Shown here piece by piece: positions 33,635 through 44,794 of a stretch of 47,983 nucleotides of DNA. This stretch comes from Caldithrix sp. (GTDB taxonomy: Bacteria > Zhuqueibacterota > Zhuqueibacteria > Thermofontimicrobiales > Sulfurfontimicrobiaceae). The translations under genes were made by a program, and so were the position numbers. The notes under the pieces are model-generated. The model was not told the origin of the DNA and ran no database searches. It worked only from the letters and a program-made list of their open reading frames with translations. Each line of letters begins with the position of its first letter. The first letter of the stretch is position 1. The stretch lies in contig DYKB01000029.1 of NCBI GenBank assembly GCA_020722815.1, positions 1 to 47,983 of the forward strand, written 5' to 3'.

Positions 33635-35860
33635 CTATTTTATAATCGCCAATCTGCCAATTTTTTTGCCAAATTGCGCGTCAATATGATAAATATAAGT
33701 CCCGCTGGCGACCTCTAATCCAGTTTGATTTTGCAAATCCCAGATCGCATCTCCACCCGGGCCGGTGTGATCAAGCTGGCGCACCTGTTCACCGGTGACC
33801 GTAAAAATGCGAATCGTACAATTTTCCGGGAGATGCATAAAAATAATTCGACGCCCCCCCCCTAATCCACTGCCTGTACTGGAGGCGGACTGATCAAAAA
33901 CCGAGCTGGCGATATAAGGATTGGGAACTGCAATTATTTCATCCAGGGTGGACGCCAGACGACTTCTCGGGGTGACCATGACCACATTGGGATTTCCCAG
34001 GGTTTTACTACATTCCAGTGGCGCAATTCCCTGTTCTTCGCTACCAAAATCGTAAGCAGTTACGGCATAATAATACGTAACACCATTCATCAGATTCTGA
34101 TCGATATACGAATGGCGCAATCCCGAATTATTGCCGAGGTAAAATCGGACGCCATCAACATCAATCGCGTGAAATCCCTGATTTTGATTCAGGCTGTCAA
34201 ATTTCGCAATGGGAGTACTATAAATGAGCTTTCCGCGAGCATTATTGATTGGCGTCCCCCAATTTTTGCCATCGGTGCTGCGATAAATGGCATAGCCCTC
34301 AAAATCATTCCCCAGTATGGGATCGAAAGATTTTTCAGCCCGGTTGTCCCAGGAGAGTTTGACACTGTTATCGCCCGCTTCGGCTGATACAATCGGTAAA
34401 TCGGGCGCTTTTTGGAAATTAAAATTAAAATGATAAATAGCCTGTGCAATTTTCGCGCGTTCGTTTATTTGCGGAAGCGAGTCACTAAAAAATGTTAGAA
34501 GAGCAAATTTTTGTGTTTCGGCAGCCGCCAGGGGGAAATAGCCGACACTTATCAGGAAAGCGAGATTTCCACTGGTGGTTGAAGTATTCGCTGTTCCCGG
34601 AATTAGCGCCTGCCACATCTCATTTCGATCTTCACGAAAATTCTGATTCACCGTTCGAATCGTCCAGCCAGTCAAGCCAAGTTGATCAACTTCGTCCAGG
34701 TCATTCTTTTCAAAATCAGGCTCACCTTCATCCCGAGCGCCATTGCCTTCGCCAGCATCATCTGTATCAGCTAGCCCATCCACGCCCGTATCATCCGATC
34801 GTTTATCGAAATCGCGTGGATCAGCTTCGGCTTCAACATCGGTGGCCTGCCAGTCATTATCATCGTCGATTTGATTGGATTGCGATTCATCAACTAAATT
34901 ATCCCCATCATTATCCAGTCCATCATTGGCTTTTCCAGGTGTTTCTAAAAATGAAAATCCCATATAACCAATGGGTTGCATCTGGTTATTGAATTCACCG
35001 CTCTGCTCATCCCAGAAATAGACGAAATCATTATCATCATTAACTACCCACTGGTCAGGATTGGCATCGTTTCGTCCGCCAATTTGAGGCTCGCCATAAA
35101 GGCCCGAAACCAATTCCGGCAGGGCGCGAGTTCCGACATTGGTGATTTCATAAATGAGAAAAATCATATCTTCAGCGACGCGGGCGACGAATTCATAACC
35201 GCGGCCGGTAACTTCCAGACCCAATCCACGATTGTTAAAATTGGTGGTGTCTGGATTATACAGCGAAAGATTTCCTTCAATGTTTTTATCATTATACTGA
35301 TCGCTCATTTTATAATAAAATTCAAGATCAGCGGTAAATTTACCTGTATGAAATTGACCCGGCCAGCTTTTTTCATTAAATTCATTTTTCGGAAAATTTT
35401 CCCCCCACGTTTTGGAAAGGGTATTAAGGGCAATAAATCCTTTTTGTTTATCCACTGATGGATCGCGATAATCTACCGAATAGCCTGCTAATGGCTCCCA
35501 CCATTTGGTGTTATCGGCATTTCCTTCATCCATATCCAACGCATGGGTAACGATTTTTACTTCAGCCCCCCTGTCACTGAAAACCCGACCGCCCAATACA
35601 AGCCCAAAACGCATTCCGTATTGTACCTGACTGTTTCGGGGCCATTCGAAAGCGGGCGTATTCACGGGATGGGCAAAAGTTCCAAAATTCGAAACTCGCA
35701 AACCGACCTGATTGGCATCCATTATTCCAAAAGTGCGCCAATTTGGATCAACTGTTGTTTTCGTCCCGGAAATAAGATCGCAAATCGTGATTGATAGTAT
35801 TAAAATTAAGCAAATTTTGATGATTTTTAGAGCTAAAGTATGATTTGATAGTTTTTTCAT
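33635..35860 (-). CDS. Secreted FlgD-tailed protein of the PorV/TonB locus
   Basis: 741 residues. An N-terminal hydrophobic export segment (about 10-30) leads into a large unfamiliar beta-rich domain. An Asp-rich stretch (GLDNDGDNLVDESQ, IDDDNDWQ, DFDKRSDDTGVDG; about 310-390) resembles Ca2+-binding thrombospondin-3/dockerin-like loops. A fibronectin III-like module (VSAEAGDNSVKLSWDNRAE onward) precedes a C-terminal FlgD-like sorting domain (VPNPYIASSVF, IRIFTVTGEQVRQLDHTG, GTYIYHIDAQFGKKIGRLAI). GGAG precedes the ATG. Position between receptor and PorV genes suggests a surface or secreted partner. Substrate unknown. Confidence 0.8.
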   Translation of the reverse strand: MKKLSNHTLALKIIKICLILILSITICDLISGTKTTVDPNWRTFGIMDANQVGLRVSNFGTFAHPVNTPAFEWPRNSQVQYGMRFGLVLGGRVFSDRGAEVKIVTHALDMDEGNADNTKWWEPLAGYSVDYRDPSVDKQKGFIALNTLSKTWGENFPKNEFNEKSWPGQFHTGKFTADLEFYYKMSDQYNDKNIEGNLSLYNPDTTNFNNRGLGLEVTGRGYEFVARVAEDMIFLIYEITNVGTRALPELVSGLYGEPQIGGRNDANPDQWVVNDDNDFVYFWDEQSGEFNNQMQPIGYMGFSFLETPGKANDGLDNDGDNLVDESQSNQIDDDNDWQATDVEAEADPRDFDKRSDDTGVDGLADTDDAGEGNGARDEGEPDFEKNDLDEVDQLGLTGWTIRTVNQNFREDRNEMWQALIPGTANTSTTSGNLAFLISVGYFPLAAAETQKFALLTFFSDSLPQINERAKIAQAIYHFNFNFQKAPDLPIVSAEAGDNSVKLSWDNRAEKSFDPILGNDFEGYAIYRSTDGKNWGTPINNARGKLIYSTPIAKFDSLNQNQGFHAIDVDGVRFYLGNNSGLRHSYIDQNLMNGVTYYYAVTAYDFGSEEQGIAPLECSKTLGNPNVVMVTPRSRLASTLDEIIAVPNPYIASSVFDQSASSTGSGLGGGRRIIFMHLPENCTIRIFTVTGEQVRQLDHTGPGGDAIWDLQNQTGLEVASGTYIYHIDAQFGKKIGRLAIIK

Positions 35861-36024
35861 TAAATTATCTCCAGAAAAAATGAGTGATCACCGAATTAAC
35901 AAAATTCATCGTAGACCACCCGGATCTATGTCTTTACATTTTTTCAAGCCTTCATACCTTTGTAGCTAAAACTTTGTGTCATTCAAATGGGAATTTAAAT
36001 TTGAGCATTATATTCTCATATCAA

Positions 36025-38673
36025 TTAAAAATCATAATGCAAGCCAAGTAATATTTCGCGAGGCTTGCCATACCAGAATGGCCGGGTCATCCACTCCGGA
36101 CTCATCTGCTGTTGAATTAATTCAATCGGTCGGCCGCTGACGCCAGAACTGGGCCAGACAGTTTTTTCATTTAAACGATCCAATAAATTATAAATCTTTA
36201 AATCAAAAGTTAAACCGGTTTTTTTACCTCCCAACCAGATGGAGAAGGTTTTATAAGCAACCAGATCCAGATCGAGCTGCAGCGGTCCACGCCCCTCATT
36301 GTAACGGGCAGTATCTTTTATGGGATCATAAGATTTTTGGGTGAAAGGATAACCACTGGCAATTTTACCATGAAGTGCCGTGCCCCAATTATTCGGTTGC
36401 TGCCAGGAAAAATGAAATTGAAAAATGTGGGGCTGATTCCAGTCGGAAATATAGAGCGACGGCGCGGTAAATTTTTGCAAATTATAGGGTGCGATCTTTT
36501 CATTTGGAGTCGGCTGAGAATTATTCATTTTTGTTGATTGGAATGTATAATCGAATTCAGTGAGTAGCTTCGAAAAAAAGTTTTTGGAAATACGAATCAT
36601 CATGCCCTGGGAAAATCCAAAATCACAGGCATCCCAGACACTATAATAGCTTTGTCCATTGGGCGAAACATAAACCCTTCGACCAACCATATCACGAAAA
36701 TCCCGATAGAACCATTTGATGCGTAGTCCCAGATCATATTCCATAATCTGTTCCAGCCCAATCTCATACGCAACAGTTTTTTGAAGTTTCAAATCGCCAT
36801 TTCCCAGATCAGGAAGGTAGCGGCTGGTATAAATTTGATAAGTCGGATTGGAATAAAGTCCCCGGAAAGGCGGTAGTTGATAAAAATGGCCATAAGATGC
36901 AAAAATTTTTCCCTGTTTGGCAAAATTATAGGCCACCGAAACCCGCGGACTCACGGCCATTTTTTTACTGGCGGCTTGAAGACTATCAGATGACGGTCGT
37001 GTCCAATTCGCCGCTGATTTCGCATCCGGCGAAAAATAATCTAGCCGAATCCCGCCGTTCAGGATAATGGATTGCCATTCAATCCGATCCTGCAGATAAA
37101 ATCCAATTTCAAAAGGCGTTGAACGATAAGCATCATCCAGCGAATCAGGATTGATAATAACATTGTCGGGAATACCATCACCATTCTGGTCACGCTCCAG
37201 ATAATCTGCTTCAACATAATATTGGTGAAAAGTGACATCATGCCGCTTATATTCAAAGCCGGTTCGCACCAAATGCAAATAGCCTAACTGGGCTGTCATA
37301 TCAAACCTTGAAATCAGATTATTACCGTTTTCGCTCATCCGAAAGTTGTCAGTACCCCGGACATAAAATTCACCCTGCGGATCAGTTTGCAATAATCCAC
37401 TCCAAAGATAATTTTTTGTCGTAACCGCATCAAAAGCATATTCCCAGTTTTTATTCCAGAAATAGCCATTGAGAAAGGTGTAATAGAGGCGGTTGGAAAG
37501 CTGATGGGATAATTTCAGATAGTGTGAATTACCTTTGTTATAATTCCAGGTTTTACCATCGGGAATAAAACGGCCGCGATGGTCATCCAGATCAGAATAG
37601 GTACGCCACTTTTTGAATTGATAGTATGATTTATATTCCAGCTTCAAATTGGCTGAGTGCTCATAAAACACACTGTAATTTAAATTAAACGATTGTGAAG
37701 GATTCAGTGAAATATATTCAGGGGTGGCGGACTTTTCTTGCCCCATGGTCGTAAATTTATCCTGACCATAGAGATAACCCTCATCATTCCAATAGCGCGT
37801 TGACAGATTAAAGAATAGTTTTCCCTTCAAAATTCGGGGAACAGGTCCGCTTAACCTGCCCTCAAATTTTAAATTATTTATTCCATTAAAAGTTTTAATT
37901 TCTTCAGAAAAAGTACCCGTATGTGTCGTTAATATATCGCCAGTTTGAAAAGCAACCTTGCCGGAAAAGCTTTTTGGAATGGGTTTATTTAAAATTTGAA
38001 TAACGCCCGAATTGGCGTTTCCATATTCAGCCAGAAAAGCACCCGAATTCAGGCGCAGTTCAAGAATTTCATCCAATAACACATCAAAGACCAGGCGATT
38101 TTCAAATGGTTCATTATGCGGAATTCCATCAAGCATATATTGAATTTCATTAATACGTCCACCACGCAAATGAAATTTATTTTGGGCATCGGGATTCGCC
38201 TCGGGCAGATATTTCAAAATATCCTGAAAAGTTTCCAATGGATATTTTTTAAGCTCAATCGGTGAAAATTCATCGACACTGGTCGCCGAATTTTTTTTAA
38301 TTGTTGGTTTACCCTGTTTTTCGACAAAAGTTTTCCCAAGCTCGATAATGGTTTCAGAAAGCTTGAAATTAACCTGGGTTGTATGATCAGAGGTAACGTA
38401 TATATCTTCAATAATAACAGGAACAAAGCCCAGATAAAAAGCCTTGAGCGCATATATACCAGGTGGCAAATTCAGGATAAAATAATGTCCTGTTGCGTCG
38501 GTAAATGCTTTTAATGGTGAGTTTACGATAGTAATCTCCACATCCTTCAGTGGCTTGCCAGTATCCTGATTGAGAACGATTCCGGCAATTTTACCACGTG
38601 TGTCAGCCAATACAGCACCCGGGATTAAAATGAGCAGAATTATATAAAATACGACCTTGCGCAGAAATTTCAT
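36025..38673 (-). CDS. TonB-dependent receptor
   Basis: 882 residues. Signal peptide (about 1-23), an N-terminal carboxypeptidase-regulatory-like domain (GKIAGIVLNQDTGKPLKDVE), the plug domain (FHLRGGRINEIQYMLDGIPH; LEYGNANSGVIQI-like segment about 215-230), then a 22-strand-type barrel ending EILLGLHYDF with C-terminal Phe. There is no clear TonB box at the N-terminus. Such receptors import ligands too large for porins with TonB/ExbBD energy, which are not encoded here. A strong AAGGAGGT lies upstream of the ATG. First gene of a minus-strand series with the FlgD-tailed protein (165-bp gap) and PorV-like protein. Ligand unknown. Confidence 0.88.
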   Translation of the reverse strand: MKFLRKVVFYIILLILIPGAVLADTRGKIAGIVLNQDTGKPLKDVEITIVNSPLKAFTDATGHYFILNLPPGIYALKAFYLGFVPVIIEDIYVTSDHTTQVNFKLSETIIELGKTFVEKQGKPTIKKNSATSVDEFSPIELKKYPLETFQDILKYLPEANPDAQNKFHLRGGRINEIQYMLDGIPHNEPFENRLVFDVLLDEILELRLNSGAFLAEYGNANSGVIQILNKPIPKSFSGKVAFQTGDILTTHTGTFSEEIKTFNGINNLKFEGRLSGPVPRILKGKLFFNLSTRYWNDEGYLYGQDKFTTMGQEKSATPEYISLNPSQSFNLNYSVFYEHSANLKLEYKSYYQFKKWRTYSDLDDHRGRFIPDGKTWNYNKGNSHYLKLSHQLSNRLYYTFLNGYFWNKNWEYAFDAVTTKNYLWSGLLQTDPQGEFYVRGTDNFRMSENGNNLISRFDMTAQLGYLHLVRTGFEYKRHDVTFHQYYVEADYLERDQNGDGIPDNVIINPDSLDDAYRSTPFEIGFYLQDRIEWQSIILNGGIRLDYFSPDAKSAANWTRPSSDSLQAASKKMAVSPRVSVAYNFAKQGKIFASYGHFYQLPPFRGLYSNPTYQIYTSRYLPDLGNGDLKLQKTVAYEIGLEQIMEYDLGLRIKWFYRDFRDMVGRRVYVSPNGQSYYSVWDACDFGFSQGMMIRISKNFFSKLLTEFDYTFQSTKMNNSQPTPNEKIAPYNLQKFTAPSLYISDWNQPHIFQFHFSWQQPNNWGTALHGKIASGYPFTQKSYDPIKDTARYNEGRGPLQLDLDLVAYKTFSIWLGGKKTGLTFDLKIYNLLDRLNEKTVWPSSGVSGRPIELIQQQMSPEWMTRPFWYGKPREILLGLHYDF

Positions 38674-39081
38674 CTGCTGACCTCCTTAAAGAGTTCAATA
38701 TGAGTTTTCAAAACGATGTTATGGAACATGGATACAAAATGAAATTTACGTCAGGAGCTTTTCATTTATATTAATTTTTTTTAATAGGTAAATTTTTTCC
38801 AGTGCTAAAGCGCTGTTTTGAGCGACATCAATTCATCGATGCCCAGAATGATATTTTATTGTAATATACTGAAATTGAAATTCAGTGTCAAGAAAATTTA
38901 AAATTTATTGTAACTTTATCTTGTTTTTAGTTGAAAATAATTGCCCGAACAGGTAATTTTGAATGTCGGGATCGGATAGAATGATAAACAACGGGATTCT
39001 TTTTTGAGAAAATAATTTTATGACAAAATGAGGGATGATCAAATAAGCGAAAAAAAATCGAGAAACACGCTGTAAATGGAT
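38674..39081. other. Intergenic region, no gene seen
   Basis: About 400 bp of AT-rich sequence upstream of the TonB receptor. It contains AGTGCTAAAGCGCTG (about 38802) as a short palindrome without a T-run. Presumably the receptor promoter lies here; no recognisable operator was seen. Confidence 0.4.
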
Positions 39082-40239
39082 TTAACTTACAAATAATTTC
39101 ATTATCTCATTTTGAGCTGCCTGTACGCCCGCCACAGGCTCGAATTTCCATTTTAATTGCAAAAGTGTCAGTTCCATCGCCGAAACAAAGGCGATAATAT
39201 CAAGGGCATCGTAGTAGCCGACATGGCCGATACGCAAAATTTTACCTTTTAAATGCCCCTGGCCGCCAGCGATAATGATTCCGAATTGATTTTGCAGCAT
39301 TTTTGTCAGTTGGGAATAGTCAATCGCTGCCGGGCACCAGACAGCAGAAACCGCATTGGATGGAAAATTGGTGAAAAGCTTGAGACCGCACGCTTGCATG
39401 GCCGATCGAATGGCTGTTGCAAAAACGGCATGTTCGCGCCAAACCGTTTCCAATCCTTTTTCTTTTAAATAATGAATGGATTCATTTAAACCGATGACAA
39501 TGGTCGAAGCGGGCGTAAAGGGAGTCGTCCCGCTACCGATCGATTTACTCGCCTTTTTGAGTGATAAATAAAATTTTGGCGTCTCTGATTTCTGCATGAT
39601 TTCCTGAGCTCTGGGACTGAGTGCAATAAACGCAAGCCCTGGCGGTAGCATAAAGCCTTTTTGTGACGCTGAAACCACGACATCAAGACCCCACTCATCC
39701 ATCTTCAATGGTAACGCCACCAGGGCTGAAATTGCATCGACAATAATGAGAGCATCCGAATGTTGACGAATCGCACGGGCAATGGCGGGCAAATCGATAG
39801 CGACACCAGTAGAAGTTTCGCTATATGTCAAATAAACGGCTTTGGCAGCCGGATTTTTCTTTAATATGGCGACAATTTCATCGGCTTGTACCGCTTCACC
39901 CCATTCTTTTTTAATGACAACCGGTTGGATGCGATAGGTATGACAGATTTCAGCCCAACGCTCGCCAAACTTGCCCGCATCAACGGTAATAACCTGATCC
40001 CCTGGATTCACCAGATTCACGACAGCAGCTTCCATTGCCCCTGTACCTGATGATGTCAGTACAAAAACCTCATGTGCTGTCTGAAAAACGTATTTTAAGC
40101 CTTCCCGAACGGAACTAAAGATGGCTTCAAACTCCGGCTTTCGATGGTGAATAATGGGTTCGTTAAACTTTCTCAAAATAAAATCCGGAATGGGGGTCGG
40201 CCCCGGGGTGAATAAACGACTACGATTTAGTTTCATCAT
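39082..40239 (-). CDS. Class V PLP aminotransferase (serine/alanine-glyoxylate type)
   Basis: 385 residues. Family landmarks: LFTPGPTPIPD at the start, SSGTGAMEAAVVNL, D168 in IIVDAISAL, and the Schiff-base lysine K194 in VVSASQKGFMLPPG. This group includes serine-pyruvate and alanine-glyoxylate aminotransferases, PucG, and the so-called soluble hydrogenase 42-kDa subunit; which substrate is used cannot be told here. It follows engB by 5 bp on the same strand, so it is co-transcribed with lon and engB. Confidence 0.9.
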   Translation of the reverse strand: MMKLNRSRLFTPGPTPIPDFILRKFNEPIIHHRKPEFEAIFSSVREGLKYVFQTAHEVFVLTSSGTGAMEAAVVNLVNPGDQVITVDAGKFGERWAEICHTYRIQPVVIKKEWGEAVQADEIVAILKKNPAAKAVYLTYSETSTGVAIDLPAIARAIRQHSDALIIVDAISALVALPLKMDEWGLDVVVSASQKGFMLPPGLAFIALSPRAQEIMQKSETPKFYLSLKKASKSIGSGTTPFTPASTIVIGLNESIHYLKEKGLETVWREHAVFATAIRSAMQACGLKLFTNFPSNAVSAVWCPAAIDYSQLTKMLQNQFGIIIAGGQGHLKGKILRIGHVGYYDALDIIAFVSAMELTLLQLKWKFEPVAGVQAAQNEIMKLFVS

Positions 40240-40244
40240 TCAAC

Positions 40245-40829
40245 TCACAAAAGGTTATTAATTTTTTGCCAGACTTCTTTTCGCCCGGCATGGGTGATGG
40301 CTGAAAATGGCAGCAATTCTGCTGTGGGATAAATCGGCTGTAATTGCTGAGTATTTTCAGTCAATTGTTGTGTTAATTGATTACCTGAAAGTTTATCCGC
40401 TTTGGACCCAATAAAAAGCGGCGGAATACCTAAATTTTTAATCCACTCAATCATTTCAATATCTAATTTGGAAAGTGGATGTCGGATATCGGTAATGATA
40501 ATTACGCCACGGAGTGTTTGACTCACCTTAAAATACGATTCTACCAATTGCTGCCATTTTTCTTTTTCGGCTGGCGGAACGCTGGCAAAACCATAGCCTG
40601 GTAAATCAACAAAATAAAAACTTTCATTTATCAGGAAAAAATTTAATAAACGGGTTTTACCAGGTGTGGAACTGGTTTTCGCCAGATGTTTTCGATTCAG
40701 CAACCCATTGATTAAGCTGGATTTACCGACATTGGATCGACCAGCGAAAGCAATTTCAGGTAATTTCGTTTTCGGAAGCTGCGAAACATGGGCGACACTT
40801 TTTTCAAATTTAACAGATTGAATTTTCAT
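40245..40829 (-). CDS. engB: Ribosome-biogenesis GTPase EngB (YihA/YsxC)
   Basis: 194 residues. G1 is GRSNVGKSS (30-38), G2 around STPGKT (54-59), G3 DLPGYG (75-80), G4 GSKADKL (141-147; Ser in place of the commoner Thr) and G5 near FSAIT. EngB is needed for late 50S subunit assembly. It lies 33 bp downstream of lon and 5 bp before the aminotransferase gene. The lon-engB arrangement is common in bacteria. Confidence 0.95.
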   Translation of the reverse strand: MKIQSVKFEKSVAHVSQLPKTKLPEIAFAGRSNVGKSSLINGLLNRKHLAKTSSTPGKTRLLNFFLINESFYFVDLPGYGFASVPPAEKEKWQQLVESYFKVSQTLRGVIIITDIRHPLSKLDIEMIEWIKNLGIPPLFIGSKADKLSGNQLTQQLTENTQQLQPIYPTAELLPFSAITHAGRKEVWQKINNLL

Positions 40830-40862
40830 TTTCGATTAATTCACCATGATTCGTTAAAAAGA

Positions 40863-43232
40863 TTATTGATTAACTGCCTTAGCCTTTGGTTCCATGGCAA
40901 AAGCATAATCAAAAATTTCTTCCAATTTTTCAATGAGATGAACCTGAATTCCATTCCGGAGCTCTTTTGGTAAATCATAATAATCTTTTTCATTTTCTTT
41001 TGGAATTAAAACGGCTACAATACCAATCCGTTGTGCGGCCATCATTTTCTCATTCAGACCGCCAATGGCCAGCACATTCCCCCGCAAAGTAATTTCACCT
41101 GTCATGGCCACATCCTGTTTCACCGGTACGCCACAAAGTGCTGAAATAAGGGCGGCTGCAATTGTAACACCAGCCGAGGGGCCATCCTTTGGGATTGCAC
41201 CTTCGGGAACATGGATGTGAATATCATGATTTTGATAGAATTCGGCCGGAATATTCAAATTTTGCGTGTTTGTCCGGGCATAAGAGAGCGCAGCCATGGC
41301 CGATTCCTTCATCACATCGCCTAAATTACCGGTCATGGTCAAATTTCCTTTACCAGGCATAATGGTGACCTGAATTTCGAGTATATCGCCACCAAAACGG
41401 GTCCAGGCTAAACCGGTAGCCGTCCCCACGAGTTCTTTGTTGCGAATTGATTTTTCAGCATGGTATGGGATACCCAGATAAGTTTCAAGATTTTCACGGG
41501 TGATATGAATTGGTTGCTGAACGCCATCGGTCACAATTTGTCGGGCAACTTTGCGACAAATTGCGGCTATTTTCCGTTCCAGATTACGCACACCGGCTTC
41601 ACGGGTATATTGTCGAATACTGGTTAATATAATTTCATCGGATATCTGAAGCCGTTTTGCATCCAGGCCATGCAACTGTAATTGCCGGGGAATTAAAAAT
41701 CCTCGGGCAATTTCCAGTTTTTCAAATTCCATATACCCCGGCAGATGGATAATTTCCATCCGATCCAGCAAAGGCTCCGGAATCGCATCCGGTACATTCG
41801 CGGTGGTAATAAAAAAAACTTTACTGAGATCGTAGTCAATTTCAAGATAGTGATCATTAAATGTTGCATTTTGTTCGGGATCCAGGACTTCCAACAGTGC
41901 TGCCGCGGGATCCCCCCGGAAATCCATGCTCATTTTGTCAATTTCATCCAGCAGAAAAACCGGATTAACCGTTTTCGCCCGTTTCATGGATTGAATGATT
42001 CGACCGGGCATCGAACCAATATAAGTACGCCGATGACCCCGAATTTCGGCTTCATCCCGAATACCTCCCAGTGAAACCCGAATAAAATTGCGGCCCATGG
42101 CTCTTGCAATCGATTTCCCCAGCGAAGTTTTCCCCGTACCAGGTGGCCCCACAAAACAGAGGATTGGCCCTTTCATCTTTTTGACCAGTTGCAGAACCGC
42201 CAGATATTCGAGAATGCGGTCCTTTGTCTTTACCAGGCCATAATGGTCTTCATCCAGAATCTGCTTGGCGCGGTGAATATCGAGGGTATCGGTGGTTTCT
42301 TCATGCCAGGGAACCGCGATGAGCCAATCGAGATAATTTCGGATAACGGTCGCTTCCGGCGACATCATTGGCATTTTATCCAGACGATTCAGTTCTTCCA
42401 CCGCTTTTTCCAGCACCGCGGGTGGCATTTTGACGGACTCAATTTTGTTTCTTAATTCTAAAATATCTGAATCAGGCTCAGATTCATCACCCAGTTCTTC
42501 CCGCAGTACGCGAATTTGCTCCTGCAAATAATAGTTCCGCTGTGATTTCTGGATGCGATGGCGGACTTTTTTCTCGATATTCCGCTCGATTTCTAAAATT
42601 TCTTTTTCATTTTCTAAGATTTGGGCTAATTTAAGCAAATGCTGCCCGATACTCCGACTTTCGAGTAATTTTTGTTTATCTTCCAGGTTTATCATTAAAT
42701 GAGAAGAAATAAAATCTGCAATTTTTCGGGGCTGGGTAAAATTTTCAAGCGTGAGCAGCAGCTCATCGGGAATATTCCGATTTAGCCGAACATATTCTTT
42801 AAATATGCTGATCACGTGGCGAACCGTCGCCATAATAGTCGGATTATTAATATCGGCATCGATAATCGGTTCGATTCGCGCTTCAAAGTACTCCTTTTTC
42901 GGCGTGAATCGTTTAATTCGACCGGGAAGCAGACCTTCAATCAACATTTTAAAATAACTGTTAGGCAATTTTATGACCTGCAAAATTCGGGAAATCACGC
43001 CCAGTCGATAAATATCATTTCGGGTCGGTTCTTCAATATCCTGCGCTTTCTGGGCGGATAAAAAAATGACTTTTTCCGCCATTAATGCCTCTTCAATCGC
43101 CCGTAATGAAGGCTCCTTCCCCACCAATAACGGAAATACCATGCCCGGAAACATCACGACCTCTTTCAGCGGGAGAACCGGCAGAAGATCCGGGATTTCA
43201 ATCTTAATCTCATCATGAATTGTTTTTGACAT
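40863..43232 (-). CDS. lon: ATP-dependent protease Lon
   Basis: 789 residues, close to the 784 of E. coli. The N-terminal substrate domain starts around [14 protein letters not shown]; Walker A is GPPGTGKT (362-369) and Walker [10 protein letters not shown]; the catalytic dyad is S686 in KDGPSAGVT and K729 in GLNEKMMAA. Lon degrades misfolded and regulatory proteins in the cytoplasm. It is downstream of clpX with a 283-bp gap that shows no gene, so it probably has its own promoter. The ribosome-binding site is weak (GGATGA). Confidence 0.97.
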   Translation of the reverse strand: MSKTIHDEIKIEIPDLLPVLPLKEVVMFPGMVFPLLVGKEPSLRAIEEALMAEKVIFLSAQKAQDIEEPTRNDIYRLGVISRILQVIKLPNSYFKMLIEGLLPGRIKRFTPKKEYFEARIEPIIDADINNPTIMATVRHVISIFKEYVRLNRNIPDELLLTLENFTQPRKIADFISSHLMINLEDKQKLLESRSIGQHLLKLAQILENEKEILEIERNIEKKVRHRIQKSQRNYYLQEQIRVLREELGDESEPDSDILELRNKIESVKMPPAVLEKAVEELNRLDKMPMMSPEATVIRNYLDWLIAVPWHEETTDTLDIHRAKQILDEDHYGLVKTKDRILEYLAVLQLVKKMKGPILCFVGPPGTGKTSLGKSIARAMGRNFIRVSLGGIRDEAEIRGHRRTYIGSMPGRIIQSMKRAKTVNPVFLLDEIDKMSMDFRGDPAAALLEVLDPEQNATFNDHYLEIDYDLSKVFFITTANVPDAIPEPLLDRMEIIHLPGYMEFEKLEIARGFLIPRQLQLHGLDAKRLQISDEIILTSIRQYTREAGVRNLERKIAAICRKVARQIVTDGVQQPIHITRENLETYLGIPYHAEKSIRNKELVGTATGLAWTRFGGDILEIQVTIMPGKGNLTMTGNLGDVMKESAMAALSYARTNTQNLNIPAEFYQNHDIHIHVPEGAIPKDGPSAGVTIAAALISALCGVPVKQDVAMTGEITLRGNVLAIGGLNEKMMAAQRIGIVAVLIPKENEKDYYDLPKELRNGIQVHLIEKLEEIFDYAFAMEPKAKAVNQ

Positions 43233-43515
43233 TTACTGTTTTCATCCTATAAAATTTTCCATTATCATTTCATCCTGATTCAAGAGAAATATATTTTCTA
43301 TCAACCCAAAAGTCTGTTAACTGATTTGGTTTTATCATTCACTATATGATAAGGAAAGGAAATCGATTCGCTGCTTTTCAATTTAAAAGATATTTGGTTT
43401 AATTTTACGAAAAGTGAAATTATATGTTCCTGAAGAAAAGGGTGAGATTTTTATCTTTTGTGAGTCTCAAAATATCCCTCCAGCAAGTCATCCTGCCATC
43501 AATTTTATCGAATTA

Positions 43516-44766
43516 TCAGGCCGGTTTTTTTAATTGATTATACTCATAAATCGGATTACCATTATTTGCAACGGTCTCTTCGGTGATAATGCATTTGGAA
43601 ATTCCCGACAGGGAAGGTATCTGATACATAATATTTCGCATAAATTCTTCCATCACCGCCCGGAGTGCACGGGCACCGGTTTTTCGGATATTGGCCTTCT
43701 TCACCACCGCTAAAAGTGCCTCTTCTTCGAACTCCAGGGAAACACCATCCATTTCGAGCAACCGCTGATATTGTTTGACCAGTGCGTTTTTAGGTTCTTT
43801 GAGAATCGACAACAGTGCATCATCACTCAATTCAGTCAAGGTTGCCACGATGGGCAGCCGACCAACCAATTCCGGAATAAGTCCGAACCGGAGCAAATCT
43901 GATGGAATCAACTGTTCCAACAGTTCTGACATCCCCAGACTATGTTTGAGTGCAATTTCGGCGCCGAATCCCATGGCTTTGGTTCCAACGCGCTCGGCGA
44001 CAATTTTTTCCAGCCCATCAAAAGCGCCCCCACAAATAAAAAGAATATTTTTTGTATTGATGTTTATCAGATTTTGTTCCGGGTGTTTGCGGCCGCCTTT
44101 GGGCGGAATCGCCGCGATCGTGCCTTCCAGAATTTTCAGGAGTGCCTGTTGCACGCCTTCGCCGGAGACATCCCGCGTAATCGATGGATTCCCATTTTTC
44201 CGGGCGATTTTATCAATTTCATCGATATAGACAATTCCTCTTTCGGCTTTTTCCACATCGTAATCAGAAGCCTGAAGCAGCCGAACAAGAATATTTTCCA
44301 CATCTTCCCCAACATAGCCAGCTTCAGTTAACGTGGTTGCATCAGCAATGGTAAAGGGGACTTTTAAAAATTTGGCCAGTGTCTGTGCGATCAACGTTTT
44401 GCCGGTACCCGTCGGTCCAACCAGGACAATATTGCTCTTCTCGAGTTCAATTTCGCCCAGTGGATCAAAAGAATCGATACGTTTATAATGATTATAAACC
44501 GCAACCGCGACGCTAATTTTCGCGTTTTCCTGGCCAATCACATAAGCATCCAGCTCTTTTTTGATTTCAGCCGGCGTGGGAATTTTGCCACGCATATTTT
44601 GGACGCGATTCGATAAATCCTGCCGAATAATTTCGCTGGCGTTTTTCACACATTCGTTACAAATATAAACATCCGGACCCGCAACGATGCTATCTACCTG
44701 ATTTGAATTTTTACCACAAAATGAACAGATAATCAACCGATTATTCCGTTTCTCATACTTTGCCAT
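43516..44766 (-). CDS. clpX: ClpX unfoldase, ATP-binding subunit of ClpXP
   Basis: 416 residues. Zinc-binding N-domain with C14, C17, C36, C39 (CSFCGKN, YICNECV); Walker A GPTGTGKT (117-124); Walker [10 protein letters not shown]. The ClpP-docking IGF loop appears as MGF in [10 protein letters not shown]. ClpX unfolds tagged proteins and feeds them to ClpP. The start is 28 bp after clpP, with GAGG upstream. Normal length and no lesions. Confidence 0.97.
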   Translation of the reverse strand: MAKYEKRNNRLIICSFCGKNSNQVDSIVAGPDVYICNECVKNASEIIRQDLSNRVQNMRGKIPTPAEIKKELDAYVIGQENAKISVAVAVYNHYKRIDSFDPLGEIELEKSNIVLVGPTGTGKTLIAQTLAKFLKVPFTIADATTLTEAGYVGEDVENILVRLLQASDYDVEKAERGIVYIDEIDKIARKNGNPSITRDVSGEGVQQALLKILEGTIAAIPPKGGRKHPEQNLININTKNILFICGGAFDGLEKIVAERVGTKAMGFGAEIALKHSLGMSELLEQLIPSDLLRFGLIPELVGRLPIVATLTELSDDALLSILKEPKNALVKQYQRLLEMDGVSLEFEEEALLAVVKKANIRKTGARALRAVMEEFMRNIMYQIPSLSGISKCIITEETVANNGNPIYEYNQLKKPA

Positions 44767-44794
44767 TCCATCACCTCATCAAGAAAAACGAAAT

